Assembly (NCBI RefSeq): GCF_038593265.1
Contig: NZ_CP151979.1
Span: forward strand, 1,426,001 to 1,490,000
Direction of reading: 5' to 3'
Source: Ureibacillus sp. FSL W7-1570
Lineage (GTDB): Bacteria > Bacillota > Bacilli > Bacillales_A > Planococcaceae
DNA: 64,000 nt
Part shown: positions 56,067-64,000 of the stretch, piece by piece
Numbering within the stretch: position 1 is the stretch's first letter
How the letters are laid out: each line of letters starts with the position of its first letter
The notes under the pieces: generated by a model
Database searches by the model: none
The model's input: the letters and a program-made list of their open reading frames with translations, nothing else
Told to the model about the DNA's origin: nothing
Position numbers and translations under genes: made by a program

Positions 56067-56999
56067 TTGCTGAAGTACATTATCAAAAGAATCATTCATA
56101 TTTTGATTGCGTTATTTATCATCATCACCGCAACCTTTTTCTTGATGAAGGCGGCACCTGGTAATCCTTTTGCAAGTGAAAGGAATTTTCCGCCTGAAAT
56201 CGAAGCCAATTTAAAAGCGAAATATGGACTCGATAATCCTTGGTATATCCAATATAAGGATTATTTGGTCAATACCCTTACATTTGATTTTGGAGAGTCC
56301 ATGAAATATAAAAACCGCTCCACAAACGATATCATTGCGGACGGATTCCCTGTATCGTTATCCCTTGGACTTGAAGCCATGTTTTTAGCGGTTGGAATAG
56401 GCGTTTTGCTTGGTATCATTGCAGCCCTTTACCACAACAAATTTATTGATTATTTTGCAACGACCATCGCGGTTTTGGGCATTTCAATCCCCTCATTCGT
56501 TATGGCCGGATTAATGCAATACTTCATCTCTTTAAAATTGGGCCTATTCCCTGTTGCCGGGTGGAACGGCTTTAAATATTCAGTTCTGCCAGCGTTGGCG
56601 ATCGCTTTGACACATGCGGGGTATATCGCAAAATTGGTCCGTTCCAGCATGTTGGAAGAAAACAATAGCGAATATGTGAAGTTGGCCCGTGCCAAAGGGC
56701 TTGGCAAATGGACAATCACCTTTAAGCATACATTGCGCAATGCGTTAATGCCTGTTATTACCTATTTAGGGCCTTTGACAGCCGGTGTTGTAACAGGAAG
56801 CTTTGTCATTGAACAAATTTTTGCCATTCCTGGTTTGGGCAGACATTTCGTTCAAAGCATCACAAACCGTGATTATACCGTAATCATGGGAACAACTGTA
56901 TTCTATGCAATTATTTTAATGTTCGCCGTGTTATTAGTGGACATCTTATACACTTTCATTGACCCGCGCATTAAGTTGAAAGGAGGAGCAAAGAAATAA
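56067..56999 (+). CDS. oppB: Oligopeptide ABC transporter permease OppB
   Basis: A 310-residue permease with six helices. The start MLKYIIKRIIHILIALFIII uses TTG 56067 after AAAGGAGGG. Typical features are TFFLMKAAPGNPF, the EAA loop YVKLARAKGLGKWTITFKHT and the C-terminal TVIMGTTVFYAIILMFAVLL. It forms the channel with OppC. Its stop overlaps the oppC start (TAATG). Confidence 0.94.
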   Translation: MLKYIIKRIIHILIALFIIITATFFLMKAAPGNPFASERNFPPEIEANLKAKYGLDNPWYIQYKDYLVNTLTFDFGESMKYKNRSTNDIIADGFPVSLSLGLEAMFLAVGIGVLLGIIAALYHNKFIDYFATTIAVLGISIPSFVMAGLMQYFISLKLGLFPVAGWNGFKYSVLPALAIALTHAGYIAKLVRSSMLEENNSEYVKLARAKGLGKWTITFKHTLRNALMPVITYLGPLTAGVVTGSFVIEQIFAIPGLGRHFVQSITNRDYTVIMGTTVFYAIILMFAVLLVDILYTFIDPRIKLKGGAKK

Positions 57000-57934
57000 T
57001 GACAAAACAGCATGAAACGACCAACAATTTAACTCCGGAAATGTTTACAGTAGTCGGACCGCGGTTGGAAGAAAGCGATAAAATGACAAAGAAGTCTGTA
57101 TCTTTCTGGAAAGAGGTATTCCTCCGCTTTAAACAAAACAAATTGGCGGTTTCAGGGGTCATCATTCTATTCATCATCGCATTGTTTGCGGCATTGGTCC
57201 CTGAACTTTCTCAATACAGTTATCGCGATCAATTAGGCATTTATAATCAGGCGCCTTCAAAAGACCATTGGTTTGGCACCGATGATTTAGGGCGGGATGT
57301 TTTTGTCCGTGTATGGTATGGAGCCCGCATTTCATTATTCATCGGGATTACGGCTGCCATCATCGATTTAATCATCGGTGTTTTATGGGGAAGCATTTCA
57401 GGCCTGATTGGCGGACGTGTGGATGATATTATGATGCGTTTTGTGGATATTTTATCCGCCATTCCTTACCTTTTGGTTGTCATCATTTTACTTGTTGTGA
57501 TGGAACAAGGTCTCCTTCCGATGATTATCGCCTTATCGATTACAGGTTGGGTCAATATGGCGCGAATTGTCCGCGGTGAAGTGTTGTCCATAAAAAACCG
57601 CGAATTCGTTCTGGCTTCAAGAACCCTTGGCGCAAGCACCAGCCATTTAATCAAGCGCCACATCATACCGAACGCGTTAGGTGCGATTCTTGTAACAATG
57701 ACATTGACAATTCCGACAGCCATCTTCACTGAATCCTTTTTAAGCTTTTTAGGTTTGGGCGTAACACAACCGGTGGCGAGCTGGGGAACAATGGCATCTG
57801 AAGGGATGGGCGGTTTAAGGGTGGCCCCTTGGCGTTTATTCTTCCCTGCCTTCTTCATTTCCTTGACCATTTTTGCTTTCAATGCCATTGGTGATGGTTT
57901 GCGCGATGCACTTGATCCGAAATTACGCAAGTAG
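56999..57934 (+). CDS. oppC: Oligopeptide ABC transporter permease OppC
   Basis: The second permease, 311 residues. It has the soluble N-terminal part with the family OppC_N helix (FLRFKQNKLAVSGVIILFII), the motif HWFGTDDLGRDVFVRVWYGA, and the EAA loop FVLASRTLGASTSHLIKRHI. It pairs with OppB. The start overlaps the oppB stop by one base; oppD follows after 14 bases. Confidence 0.94.
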   Translation: MTKQHETTNNLTPEMFTVVGPRLEESDKMTKKSVSFWKEVFLRFKQNKLAVSGVIILFIIALFAALVPELSQYSYRDQLGIYNQAPSKDHWFGTDDLGRDVFVRVWYGARISLFIGITAAIIDLIIGVLWGSISGLIGGRVDDIMMRFVDILSAIPYLLVVIILLVVMEQGLLPMIIALSITGWVNMARIVRGEVLSIKNREFVLASRTLGASTSHLIKRHIIPNALGAILVTMTLTIPTAIFTESFLSFLGLGVTQPVASWGTMASEGMGGLRVAPWRLFFPAFFISLTIFAFNAIGDGLRDALDPKLRK

Positions 57935-57948
57935 AAAGGGGTGGAAAA

Positions 57949-59001
57949 ATGAAAAAACCATTGTTGGAAGTAAAGAATTTAAAAATAAACTTCAAAACAT
58001 ACGCAGGACTTGTACAAGCAGTAAGGGGCGTTGATTTTACATTATACGAAGGCGAAACATTGGCGATTGTGGGCGAATCCGGTTCGGGAAAAAGTGTGAC
58101 CAGTAACGCCATTATGAAATTGATTCCGCAGCCGCCGGGAATATATGCGGATGGTCATATCTTATTCGAAGGAAAAGATTTGATCCCTCTTTCAGATAAA
58201 GAAATGTCCAAAATCCGCGGAAATGAGATCGCGATGATTTTCCAGGACCCAATGACCGCTTTAAACCCTACAATCCGTGTTGGAAAACAAATAATGGAAG
58301 TGATATTAAAACATAAAAAGGTTTCAAAACATGAGGCGCAAGAAAGAGCGATTGAGCTCCTTCGCCAAGTCGGTATTCCAATGCCGGAAAAACGCTTCAA
58401 CCAATTTCCCCATGAATTCAGTGGCGGAATGCGCCAGCGCGTCGTCATCGCCATTGCGCTTGCGGCTGATCCGAAACTATTGATTGCCGATGAACCGACA
58501 ACAGCCCTTGACGTGACCATCCAGGCGCAAATATTGGAATTGTTGAAGGAACTTCAAAAGAAACGGAAAACATCCATTATTTTTATCACCCATGATTTGG
58601 GGGTTGTTGCAAATGTCGCCGATCGTGTGGCGGTCATGTACGCAGGGCAAATTGTGGAATACGGAACGGTCAACGATATTTTCTACAACCCCAAACATCC
58701 GTACACATGGGGACTGCTTGGCTCAATGCCTGATTTAAATAACAAAAGTGATGAAAAATTATATGCGATTCCAGGTTCTCCGCCGGATTTGACAAATCCG
58801 CCGATAGGAGATGCCTTTGCACCCCGGAACAAATATGCATTGGCCATCGATTTTGAAAAAGAACCGCCAATGTTTAAAGTATCCGATACACATTATGCAA
58901 AAACATGGTTATTGCATGAATATGCTCCGAAAATCGATGTTCCTGAACCAATCGTGAGAAGAATGGAAAGATATAAGAAGGAGGCTGAATTAGGTGAATA
59001 G
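57949..59001 (+). CDS. oppD: Oligopeptide ABC transporter ATPase OppD
   Basis: One of the two ATPases, 350 residues. Walker A is GESGSGKSV, signature FSGGMRQR, Walker B LLIADEPTTALD and switch IFITHDLGVV. The C-terminal oligopeptide-transporter extension (LGSMPDLNNKSDEKLYAIPG) is present. It is longer than OppF as usual. AAAGGGGTGG precedes the ATG, and its 3' end overlaps oppF by eight bases. Confidence 0.95.
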   Translation: MKKPLLEVKNLKINFKTYAGLVQAVRGVDFTLYEGETLAIVGESGSGKSVTSNAIMKLIPQPPGIYADGHILFEGKDLIPLSDKEMSKIRGNEIAMIFQDPMTALNPTIRVGKQIMEVILKHKKVSKHEAQERAIELLRQVGIPMPEKRFNQFPHEFSGGMRQRVVIAIALAADPKLLIADEPTTALDVTIQAQILELLKELQKKRKTSIIFITHDLGVVANVADRVAVMYAGQIVEYGTVNDIFYNPKHPYTWGLLGSMPDLNNKSDEKLYAIPGSPPDLTNPPIGDAFAPRNKYALAIDFEKEPPMFKVSDTHYAKTWLLHEYAPKIDVPEPIVRRMERYKKEAELGE

Positions 59002-59920
59002 CAATCATAAATTATTGGAAGTAAAAAATTTGTCTCAATATTTCGGCTCTCCTTCCAATCCTATCAAAGCGGTGGACGGAATCAGTTTTCATATTTTTGA
59101 AGGGGAAACGTTGGGCCTTGTGGGTGAATCCGGTTCCGGCAAATCGACGACAGGCCGTTCCATTATCGGTCTTTATGACATAACGGGCGGCGAAGTGATT
59201 TTCAAAGGAAAAAATATTCATCAAGTCAAATCAAAAAAAGAGCAGAAGCAATTAAAACGGGAAATGCAAATGATTTTCCAAGATCCATATGCATCATTGA
59301 ACCCGCGGATGACAGCTGGTGAAATCATCAGTGAAGGATTTGATATCCACGGCCTGTATAGAAATAAGAGCGAACGCCAAGCAAAAATCATCTCGTTGTT
59401 GGAAGCGGTCGGTTTAAATCGTGAACATATGACACGGTATCCCCATGAATTTTCCGGCGGCCAAAGACAACGGATCGGGATTGCCAGAGCGTTAAGTTTG
59501 GATCCAAGCTTCATTATCGCCGATGAGCCGATTTCCGCATTGGACGTTTCCATTCAGGCGCAAGTGGTCAATCTCTTAAAAGAGCTTCAGGAAGAACGGA
59601 ATTTAACATACTTATTCATTGCCCATGATTTATCAATGGTCAAATATATCAGCGACCGGATTGCGGTGATGTATCGCGGAAAAATTGTGGAGTTGGGAGA
59701 TGCGGACGAAATTTATCATCATCCGATCCATCCGTATACAAAATCATTATTATCCGCCGTTCCCCTTCCAGATCCGATTTTGGAGAGAAAGCGGAAACGA
59801 ATTCCTTATGTACACGAAGAAACGCCGGATACGGCAAAAATGCATGAACCATTGCCAAATCACTTCGTCTACGGTACGGACGAACAAGTGAATAAATGGG
59901 TACACCAGGCGCAACTGTAA
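58994..59920 (+). CDS. oppF: Oligopeptide ABC transporter ATPase OppF
   Basis: The partner ATPase of OppD, 308 residues, starting at GTG 58994 inside the end of oppD after AAGGAGG. Walker A is GESGSGKST, signature FSGGQRQR, Walker B IIADEPISALD and switch FIAHDLSMV; the tail SLLSAVPLPDP is the family C-terminal motif. It closes the operon and is followed by a terminator. Confidence 0.95.
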   Translation: MNSNHKLLEVKNLSQYFGSPSNPIKAVDGISFHIFEGETLGLVGESGSGKSTTGRSIIGLYDITGGEVIFKGKNIHQVKSKKEQKQLKREMQMIFQDPYASLNPRMTAGEIISEGFDIHGLYRNKSERQAKIISLLEAVGLNREHMTRYPHEFSGGQRQRIGIARALSLDPSFIIADEPISALDVSIQAQVVNLLKELQEERNLTYLFIAHDLSMVKYISDRIAVMYRGKIVELGDADEIYHHPIHPYTKSLLSAVPLPDPILERKRKRIPYVHEETPDTAKMHEPLPNHFVYGTDEQVNKWVHQAQL

Positions 59921-59973
59921 AGATGCCCGGTTTGTGTAGAAGAAGTGGTGAAAATTGATAAAATATATTTTTA

Positions 59974-60010
59974 GGCTCAAGGGGATGTCCATTCCCCTTG
60001 GGCTTTTTTT
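59974..60010 (+). terminator. Terminator of the opp operon
   Basis: GGCTCAAGGGGA (59974-59985) pairs with TTCCCCTTGGGC (59992-60003) across six bases, followed by seven T. Confidence 0.92.
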
Positions 60011-60085
60011 GATGGCAGTGCAGCACGAAAACGGTAAATTCCTTGAAATAAGTGTAGTTGCAGCTGTTTATGGCAAACTAAAAAT

Positions 60086-61800
60086 GGCTCTTACGTTCTT
60101 TTGGTGAAACCATATATGTACAATCCTTCATCTCTTTATTAATTTTTTAAAAAAACATTTTATAAATGATATAACACTCGTTTTTCAAGTAAATCCAGCT
60201 TTGCCCGGCCATACATGATTCGTTTCATCAGCTTCAATCGGTGAACATGGCCTTCCACAACTCCGTTACTGTAGGAAGTACTAAATGCCAGCTTAATCGA
60301 CTGTAAATCCCTACGGAGTCGAAGTGCACAATCATATAAATGATTGTTTGGAGAAGACAATTGTTTTTCCAACCATTTGAAAAATGCCGGATAGTTCCGT
60401 TCATCAAATGCTTCTCTAAATGTTTGAACCATTTGGTGGAAAGAATGAAGGGATGGGTACATCTTAAAGGATTGTTCAAGAAGTTGCAGTTCCTTTTCTA
60501 AAAGTCTAGATTTTCGTTTCCAAACATATGAAATCATTTGCCGTCTGGAAATTCGAACGGAAGATTCCTTAATCCCCTGCCGTTTTCTTTCTTTTCGTAT
60601 GCTTTCGACTGCAACGCGGACACCTGAAAGTGTCCCCGTATATCCATATTTACGAAGTTGCGCATCAATTTCACGGATGGTCTTGCCCTCTTGTTCGAGT
60701 TGCTGAATGTATTGCTCAAAACCATCGGTTTGCCGTTTTCGCTTTCTTTTTACTTGAACCGGCATCTCGGTTATGTTGAGATATTTTGAAATGGTTCGGG
60801 GATCCATATGAAATTCTCTGGCCAACTCCGCTTTTTTCTTTCCTTTTTTGTATTCCTGTTGAATGCTTTTGATCATCATCCATTTCTTTTCGGCTCTTTC
60901 TTTTTGTCTCCTTTGCAGTTTGGTTTCATGCGGAAAGGTTTGTTGGTCCGTTTCTTCTTTTTCCAACGTGATGACGGAAGGAAGAATCGAGGTGAGGCAA
61001 GCATCGATCTGCTTCTTTACCGCCCGGACAAAATGCCATCGGTCATATACTTGCAAAATACTTTGCGAAGCGTTCTGAATCCCTTTCCGAAAAGCCTGAT
61101 AGCCATCACGACTGACAACTTGGATGTTTTGATGATTTTTTAGCCATTTTGATATGGTTTCCGGATAACGTTCCGGAAGTAATGCAACAGGCTTGTGCGT
61201 GCTCAGATCACAAATGATCGTGCCATAGCTGTGTCCTTTCCGAAAAGCAAAGTCATCGATTCCGATAAAAGGGGGACACCTCTTGATGAATCTCCGTTTT
61301 CCGAATAAGGGAGAGCAATACGTCATGGCTGACAGGGAGGGACAGGGCTTTCGCTACTTTTTCGCCATTGAGGCAGCTGGTGGAAAACGCGATTTTACGT
61401 AATACTTCTTCGGACCGTAAAGTTCGGCGTCCATTTTTGGAAATCCAATCATACCGTTCAGTAAAAATTTTTTGGGTGCAATTGGGTTGGTCGCAAAACC
61501 ATTTTCTTGTGATAAGCAGGATGGAAACAGCTTTTCCGGCAATCGGCAAATCTTGAATCATGCGTGTATATCGGCTGTGTGGACGTGTGGAAGGCACTTG
61601 GCAATGAGGACAAGGGCAGGATTCATGAGTGCTTCGAACAATAAAGGTAATGGAGGATGGTTCTTCTTGAATATCCAGAACTTCTAGGAAAGGATCCGGT
61701 GAAGACCAATGGATTTGACGATTCATCATTCATCACACCTTTTCTTTTATTATACTATAAAAGTAAAATTATAGGCCTTCACCAAAATTGCGTAAGATCC
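60086..61800 (-). mobile_element. ISL3-family insertion sequence, 1715 bp
   Basis: The terminal inverted repeats are GGCTCTTACGTTCTTTTGGT (left) and GGATCTTACGCAATTTTGGT (reverse complement of the right end), both followed by GAA. The 8-base direct repeat CTAAAAAT flanks the element at 60078-60085 and 61801-61808, the duplication length expected for ISL3. Its single transposase gene is frameshifted. Confidence 0.94.
60160..61729 (-). pseudogene. ISL3-family transposase, split by a one-base frameshift
   Basis: The N-terminal frame (61729-61253) carries the ISL3 zinc finger (CPCPHC near the start, then WFCDQPNC) and stops after 158 residues. The C-terminal frame (61326-60160) carries the DDE domain beginning FIGIDDFAFRKGHSYGTIICD and ending with the helical YSNGVVEGHVHRLKLMKR. 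They join if one C is removed from a five-C run (plus strand GGGGG, 61271-61275), giving EVSPFIGIDDFAF. No canonical -1 slippery heptamer is present, so mutation is likelier than programmed frameshifting. The whole would be about 520 residues. Confidence 0.86.
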
Positions 61801-61926
61801 CTAAAAATGTAACTTTTGGCAATTAATTTATGTAGATCCAAAAAATAAAAAAACCACTTGCCAACATTCCGACAATACACTACCCTCCTAGTTGGGCAAA
61901 CAGTTCAACGGGAGGTATTGAAGGGG

Positions 61927-62787
61927 ATGTTAGCAGTGGCTGAAATTCATTATATCAGATATGAAGCAAACCAAAAAGGATGTTCCTATTCCGATATTGC
62001 CAAAAGAATGAATCGTGATCCAAGAACAGTGAAGAAGTATGCGGAAATGGAAGACTTCAATCCCTCAAAAGTTAAACAAACGAGAAAAGCGAAAGTGATG
62101 GATCCAGTGAAACCGATATTGGATCAATGGATTAAAGAGGACTTGACAAAGAAGAAAAAATATCGAAGAACTGCGAAACGAATGTATGAAATCTTAAAAG
62201 AAGAATATGGATTTACAGGTTCAGATCGTTCTGTTCGGCTCTATGTATCAAAAAGAAAACAAGAACTGCTCGAACAAAGTGAACCAGCTGCGTTACCTTT
62301 AGAATCGAAACCTGCAACGGCTCAAGTTGATTTTGGAGAAGCTCCTTTTCTCTATCAGGGGAAATACGTCGATTTTCCTTACCTGGTCGTTTCATTCCCT
62401 TACAGTAATGCGGCCTATGTGCAAGTCATGCCAGCTCAAAATCAAGAATGTTTCTTGGAAGGATTAAAACGAATCTTTCACTATATGGGAAGGGTTCCAA
62501 GGGTCATTCGTTTTGATAATCTCTCCCCTGCAGTAAAAACGATCTTGCCAAACGGAGAAAGAGAATTGACAGAGACATTTCAACGATTCGTTTTACATTA
62601 TGGCTTTGAATGCGAGTTCTGCAACCCAGCCAGCGGAAATGAAAAAGGGAATGTCGAATCAAAGGTGAAATATATTCGAAACAATTTCTTTTTACCTGAA
62701 CAAACAATCTATCAACTAGAAAGTTTTAATGAATCTTTATGGGAGAAATGTGAGAAGGACTGGAATGTAAACGTCAACCCCAAATGA
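61927..62787 (+). CDS. IS21-family transposase IstA, truncated at its 3' end
   Basis: An IstA of 286 residues instead of the usual 400 or more. The N-terminal HTH (YSDIAKRMNRDPRTVKKYAEM) and an integrase-like catalytic core are present, with QVDFGEAP, FDNLSPAV and the glutamate in NEKGNVESKVKY as the DDE triad. The frame ends NVNVNPK with a TGA supplied by the end of another element. Start chosen at ATG 61927; a GTG at 61936 is possible. The missing C-terminus and istB would lie beyond the inserted element, outside this window. Confidence 0.85.
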   Translation: MLAVAEIHYIRYEANQKGCSYSDIAKRMNRDPRTVKKYAEMEDFNPSKVKQTRKAKVMDPVKPILDQWIKEDLTKKKKYRRTAKRMYEILKEEYGFTGSDRSVRLYVSKRKQELLEQSEPAALPLESKPATAQVDFGEAPFLYQGKYVDFPYLVVSFPYSNAAYVQVMPAQNQECFLEGLKRIFHYMGRVPRVIRFDNLSPAVKTILPNGERELTETFQRFVLHYGFECEFCNPASGNEKGNVESKVKYIRNNFFLPEQTIYQLESFNESLWEKCEKDWNVNVNPK

Positions 62788-62823
62788 ACAATTTTTGCTC
62801 ATTTCGGATGAACACTTTTTGCT
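62785..62823. repeat. Paired terminal repeats of IS21 element B
   Basis: TGAACAATTTTTGCT (62785-62799) and TGAACACTTTTTGCT (62809-62823) differ at one base and are 24 bases apart. Multiple terminal repeats of this sort are the transposase-binding sites of IS21 ends. Confidence 0.75.
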
Positions 62824-63571
62824 AAGAAAAAATTGTTTCTTGATGTTTTAATCGGTAACTTTCGTTGTTCATATGAATCACTTCAACTCGATGTAACAGA
62901 CGGTCAAGTATTGCAGTCATCATCCCTGGATTATCTACGAGTTCTATCCATTGTTCTGGGCTTCGATTGGATGTTAAAATTAACGAACTTCGTTCATATA
63001 ATTGATGAATAAGCTGGAAGAACAATGTGCCTTCTCGTTGATCCATTGCCATATACATGACATCATCAATTATCACAAGATCTGATGCACGCAGTCTCTT
63101 TAACTTAGTTTTTGACTTATTGACATATTCTTCTGTTTTTAATAGCTGAATTAATTCCCCCATGGTCACAAAATACACTTGAAAGCCTTTTTGAATCGCT
63201 TCAATTCCAAGGCCAACGGATAATAAAGTTTTTCCCGCTCCAGGTGGTCCAAGTAATATTAAGTTGTATGCTTGTTCTAACCATTGAAATTCACGTAATT
63301 GCCTTAATTGCCGCTCTGTAATGGCTGTTTGCTCATCTATATTAAACATACTTAAAGGTTTATAGAACGGGAAACGAGCCCAATTCATTCGTCTTTCAAT
63401 ACTTTTCTCCTCACGTCTTTTTAGTTCATACGTAGTTATCTGTTCTAAGAACTCTAAATATGTCCAAGATGATTGCTCTGCTTTCCGAAGGAGCTCTGGG
63501 AGCTCCTCCGCTGTTTCGGATAATCTCAATTGTTTAAAGGCTTGTTGAATTTCTGGAACACTTTTATTCAT
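62822..63571 (-). CDS. IS21-family helper ATPase IstB
   Basis: A 249-residue DnaC/DnaA-like AAA+ ATPase that regulates target choice and assists IstA. Walker A is LLGPPGAGKTLLSVGL, Walker B LVIIDDVMYM, and sensor I is in LILTSNRSPEQW. It overlaps the end of istA by eight bases, the usual coupling. The gene appears complete and its stop overlaps the element-end repeat. Confidence 0.94.
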   Translation of the reverse strand: MNKSVPEIQQAFKQLRLSETAEELPELLRKAEQSSWTYLEFLEQITTYELKRREEKSIERRMNWARFPFYKPLSMFNIDEQTAITERQLRQLREFQWLEQAYNLILLGPPGAGKTLLSVGLGIEAIQKGFQVYFVTMGELIQLLKTEEYVNKSKTKLKRLRASDLVIIDDVMYMAMDQREGTLFFQLIHQLYERSSLILTSNRSPEQWIELVDNPGMMTAILDRLLHRVEVIHMNNESYRLKHQETIFS

Positions 63572-64000
63572 TTGTTTTTCCTCCCATTCTTTGAATGTAT
63601 GTATTGAAATCCCTTGTTTCTACAGCTATCGAAGAAACAAGTTTAGTAGAATTGACCTGTATTTCAAGAATGGGATTAGATTCTTGTAGCTTTAAGTAAT
63701 TTACGACATCTTGAAAAGCATTTGCACTATACAGTTTTTCACGGATACATTTCTCTAACGCCATTGGAATCCAATGAGGATCATTTTCGGCAACCCTTTG
63801 TAAAATGAGTAATTGATCACGGCGATAGCGCTTATATCTCTGGCAGATTTCATCAATATATTGTCTCGATGCTTCTCCAGTAGGAAATAAATGAAGCACT
63901 CTTTGTTTAAGCATATCAAGCGATTCTGTATGATCTCGTGCATGATTCGTATTTTTAATTAGCTTTCCTTTTTCTAAACTTATCGTGTGCTTGGCAAGTA
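63564..64000 (-). CDS. IS21-family transposase IstA, C-terminal part (cut by window edge)
   Basis: The minus-strand frame is open from the window end to 63564. It shows typical IstA C-terminal sequence: AKHTISLEKGKLIKNTNHAR, then DHTESLDMLKQRVLHLFPTG and a helical tail. The catalytic domain lies outside the window, so completeness cannot be judged. It belongs with the overlapping istB. The ATG at 63914 is an internal methionine rather than the start. Confidence 0.88.
   Translation of the reverse strand, partial: LAKHTISLEKGKLIKNTNHARDHTESLDMLKQRVLHLFPTGEASRQYIDEICQRYKRYRRDQLLILQRVAENDPHWIPMALEKCIREKLYSANAFQDVVNYLKLQESNPILEIQVNSTKLVSSIAVETRDFNTYIQRMGGKTNE

Larger units (their letters stand above)
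60053..62784 (+). mobile_element. Remnant of an IS21-family element (A), interrupted twice
   Basis: The left end is proposed at TGTAGTTGCAGCTG (60053), since IS21 elements begin with TG. The stretch 60053-60085, once the ISL3 element is removed, runs on into 61809 onward and leads to the istA gene on the plus strand. The right part is lost where a second IS21-type element enters at 62784/62785. The left boundary is an inference from layout; the truncation on the right is directly visible. Confidence 0.55.
62785..64000 (-). mobile_element. Second IS21-family element (B), inserted in istA, running off the window
   Basis: The element enters at 62785 with TGAACAATTTTTGCT and carries istB and the 3' part of istA on the minus strand. 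Its 5' part lies beyond 64000. The duplicated end motif, the gene order istA-istB and the exact coincidence with the truncated plus-strand istA support an IS21-type insertion. Confidence 0.8.

Noticed and set aside
61253-61326. Programmed -1 frameshifting in the ISL3 transposase
   Set aside because: The overlap holds CCCCCTTTT but no canonical X-XXY-YYZ heptamer in the zero frame, and ISL3 transposases are normally one frame. A one-base insertion is simpler.

Overview
The window reads as a low-to-moderate GC Bacillales chromosome (Bacillaceae/Planococcaceae; a Ureibacillus- or Lysinibacillus-like genome would fit, but the genus is a guess). Support comes from strong purine-rich ribosome binding sites, S-box and Fur-type regulation, and a gene order (suf, metQ-metI-metN, yusE/yusF-like, gcvH, yusI-like, fadE-fadA-fadN) that closely follows Bacillus subtilis. 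Most genes are ordinary core metabolism. The accessory interest lies in a 42-bp tandem repeat, a decayed agr-type quorum-sensing locus, and a pile of nested insertion sequences at the right end.

Layout: 1-4824, Fe-S assembly operon sufC-D-S-U-B (minus strand, sufB cut by the window edge). 5333-6235, a GltC-like LysR regulator. 6295-9233, methionine ABC importer under a SAM-I riboswitch. 9234-10825, small redox, toprim and glycine-cleavage H genes. 10990-13400, an SPFH/zinc-ribbon pair. 13549-18957, the fadN-fadA-fadE beta-oxidation operon with two FadR-type operators upstream. 19284-21161, a thioredoxin-like protein, a membrane protein and a nitronate monooxygenase. 21345-23255, an intergenic repeat split by an IS4-family element. 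23265-34615, an MMPL exporter, chemoreceptor, C39-like peptidase, 5'-3' exonuclease, ABC1/UbiB kinase, phosphoesterase, lipoprotein and B12-type radical SAM enzyme. 34697-35452, the tandem repeat. 35455-41325, an efflux pump, a DUF554 protein and the bioD-A-Y-B operon behind a BirA-type operator. 41543-49215, a small coiled-coil protein, a nitroreductase, a Fur-controlled siderophore importer, an unknown protein and BrnQ. 49379-53202, a truncated VWA gene and the agr remnant. 53490-59920, a thioesterase and the oppABCDF operon with CodY-type sites. 60053-64000, nested ISL3 and IS21 elements.

The best candidate for something undescribed is the agr-like locus at 50553-53202. It has a clear 52-residue AgrD-type precursor (predicted ring Cys-Thr-Thr-Leu-Phe), an AgrB peptidase whose frame is shifted by one base at its third codon, and an AgrC-type kinase set off by its own terminator-like hairpin and promoter. 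There is no AgrA regulator beside them. A 35-residue membrane peptide with a very strong ribosome binding site is transcribed divergently, where staphylococcal agr loci carry RNAIII/hld. The kinase is followed directly by a terminator and then by a VWA gene that has lost its start, which suggests a deletion removed agrA and the front of the VWA gene.

All family names come from reading motifs and from memory of the families; no database search was run.
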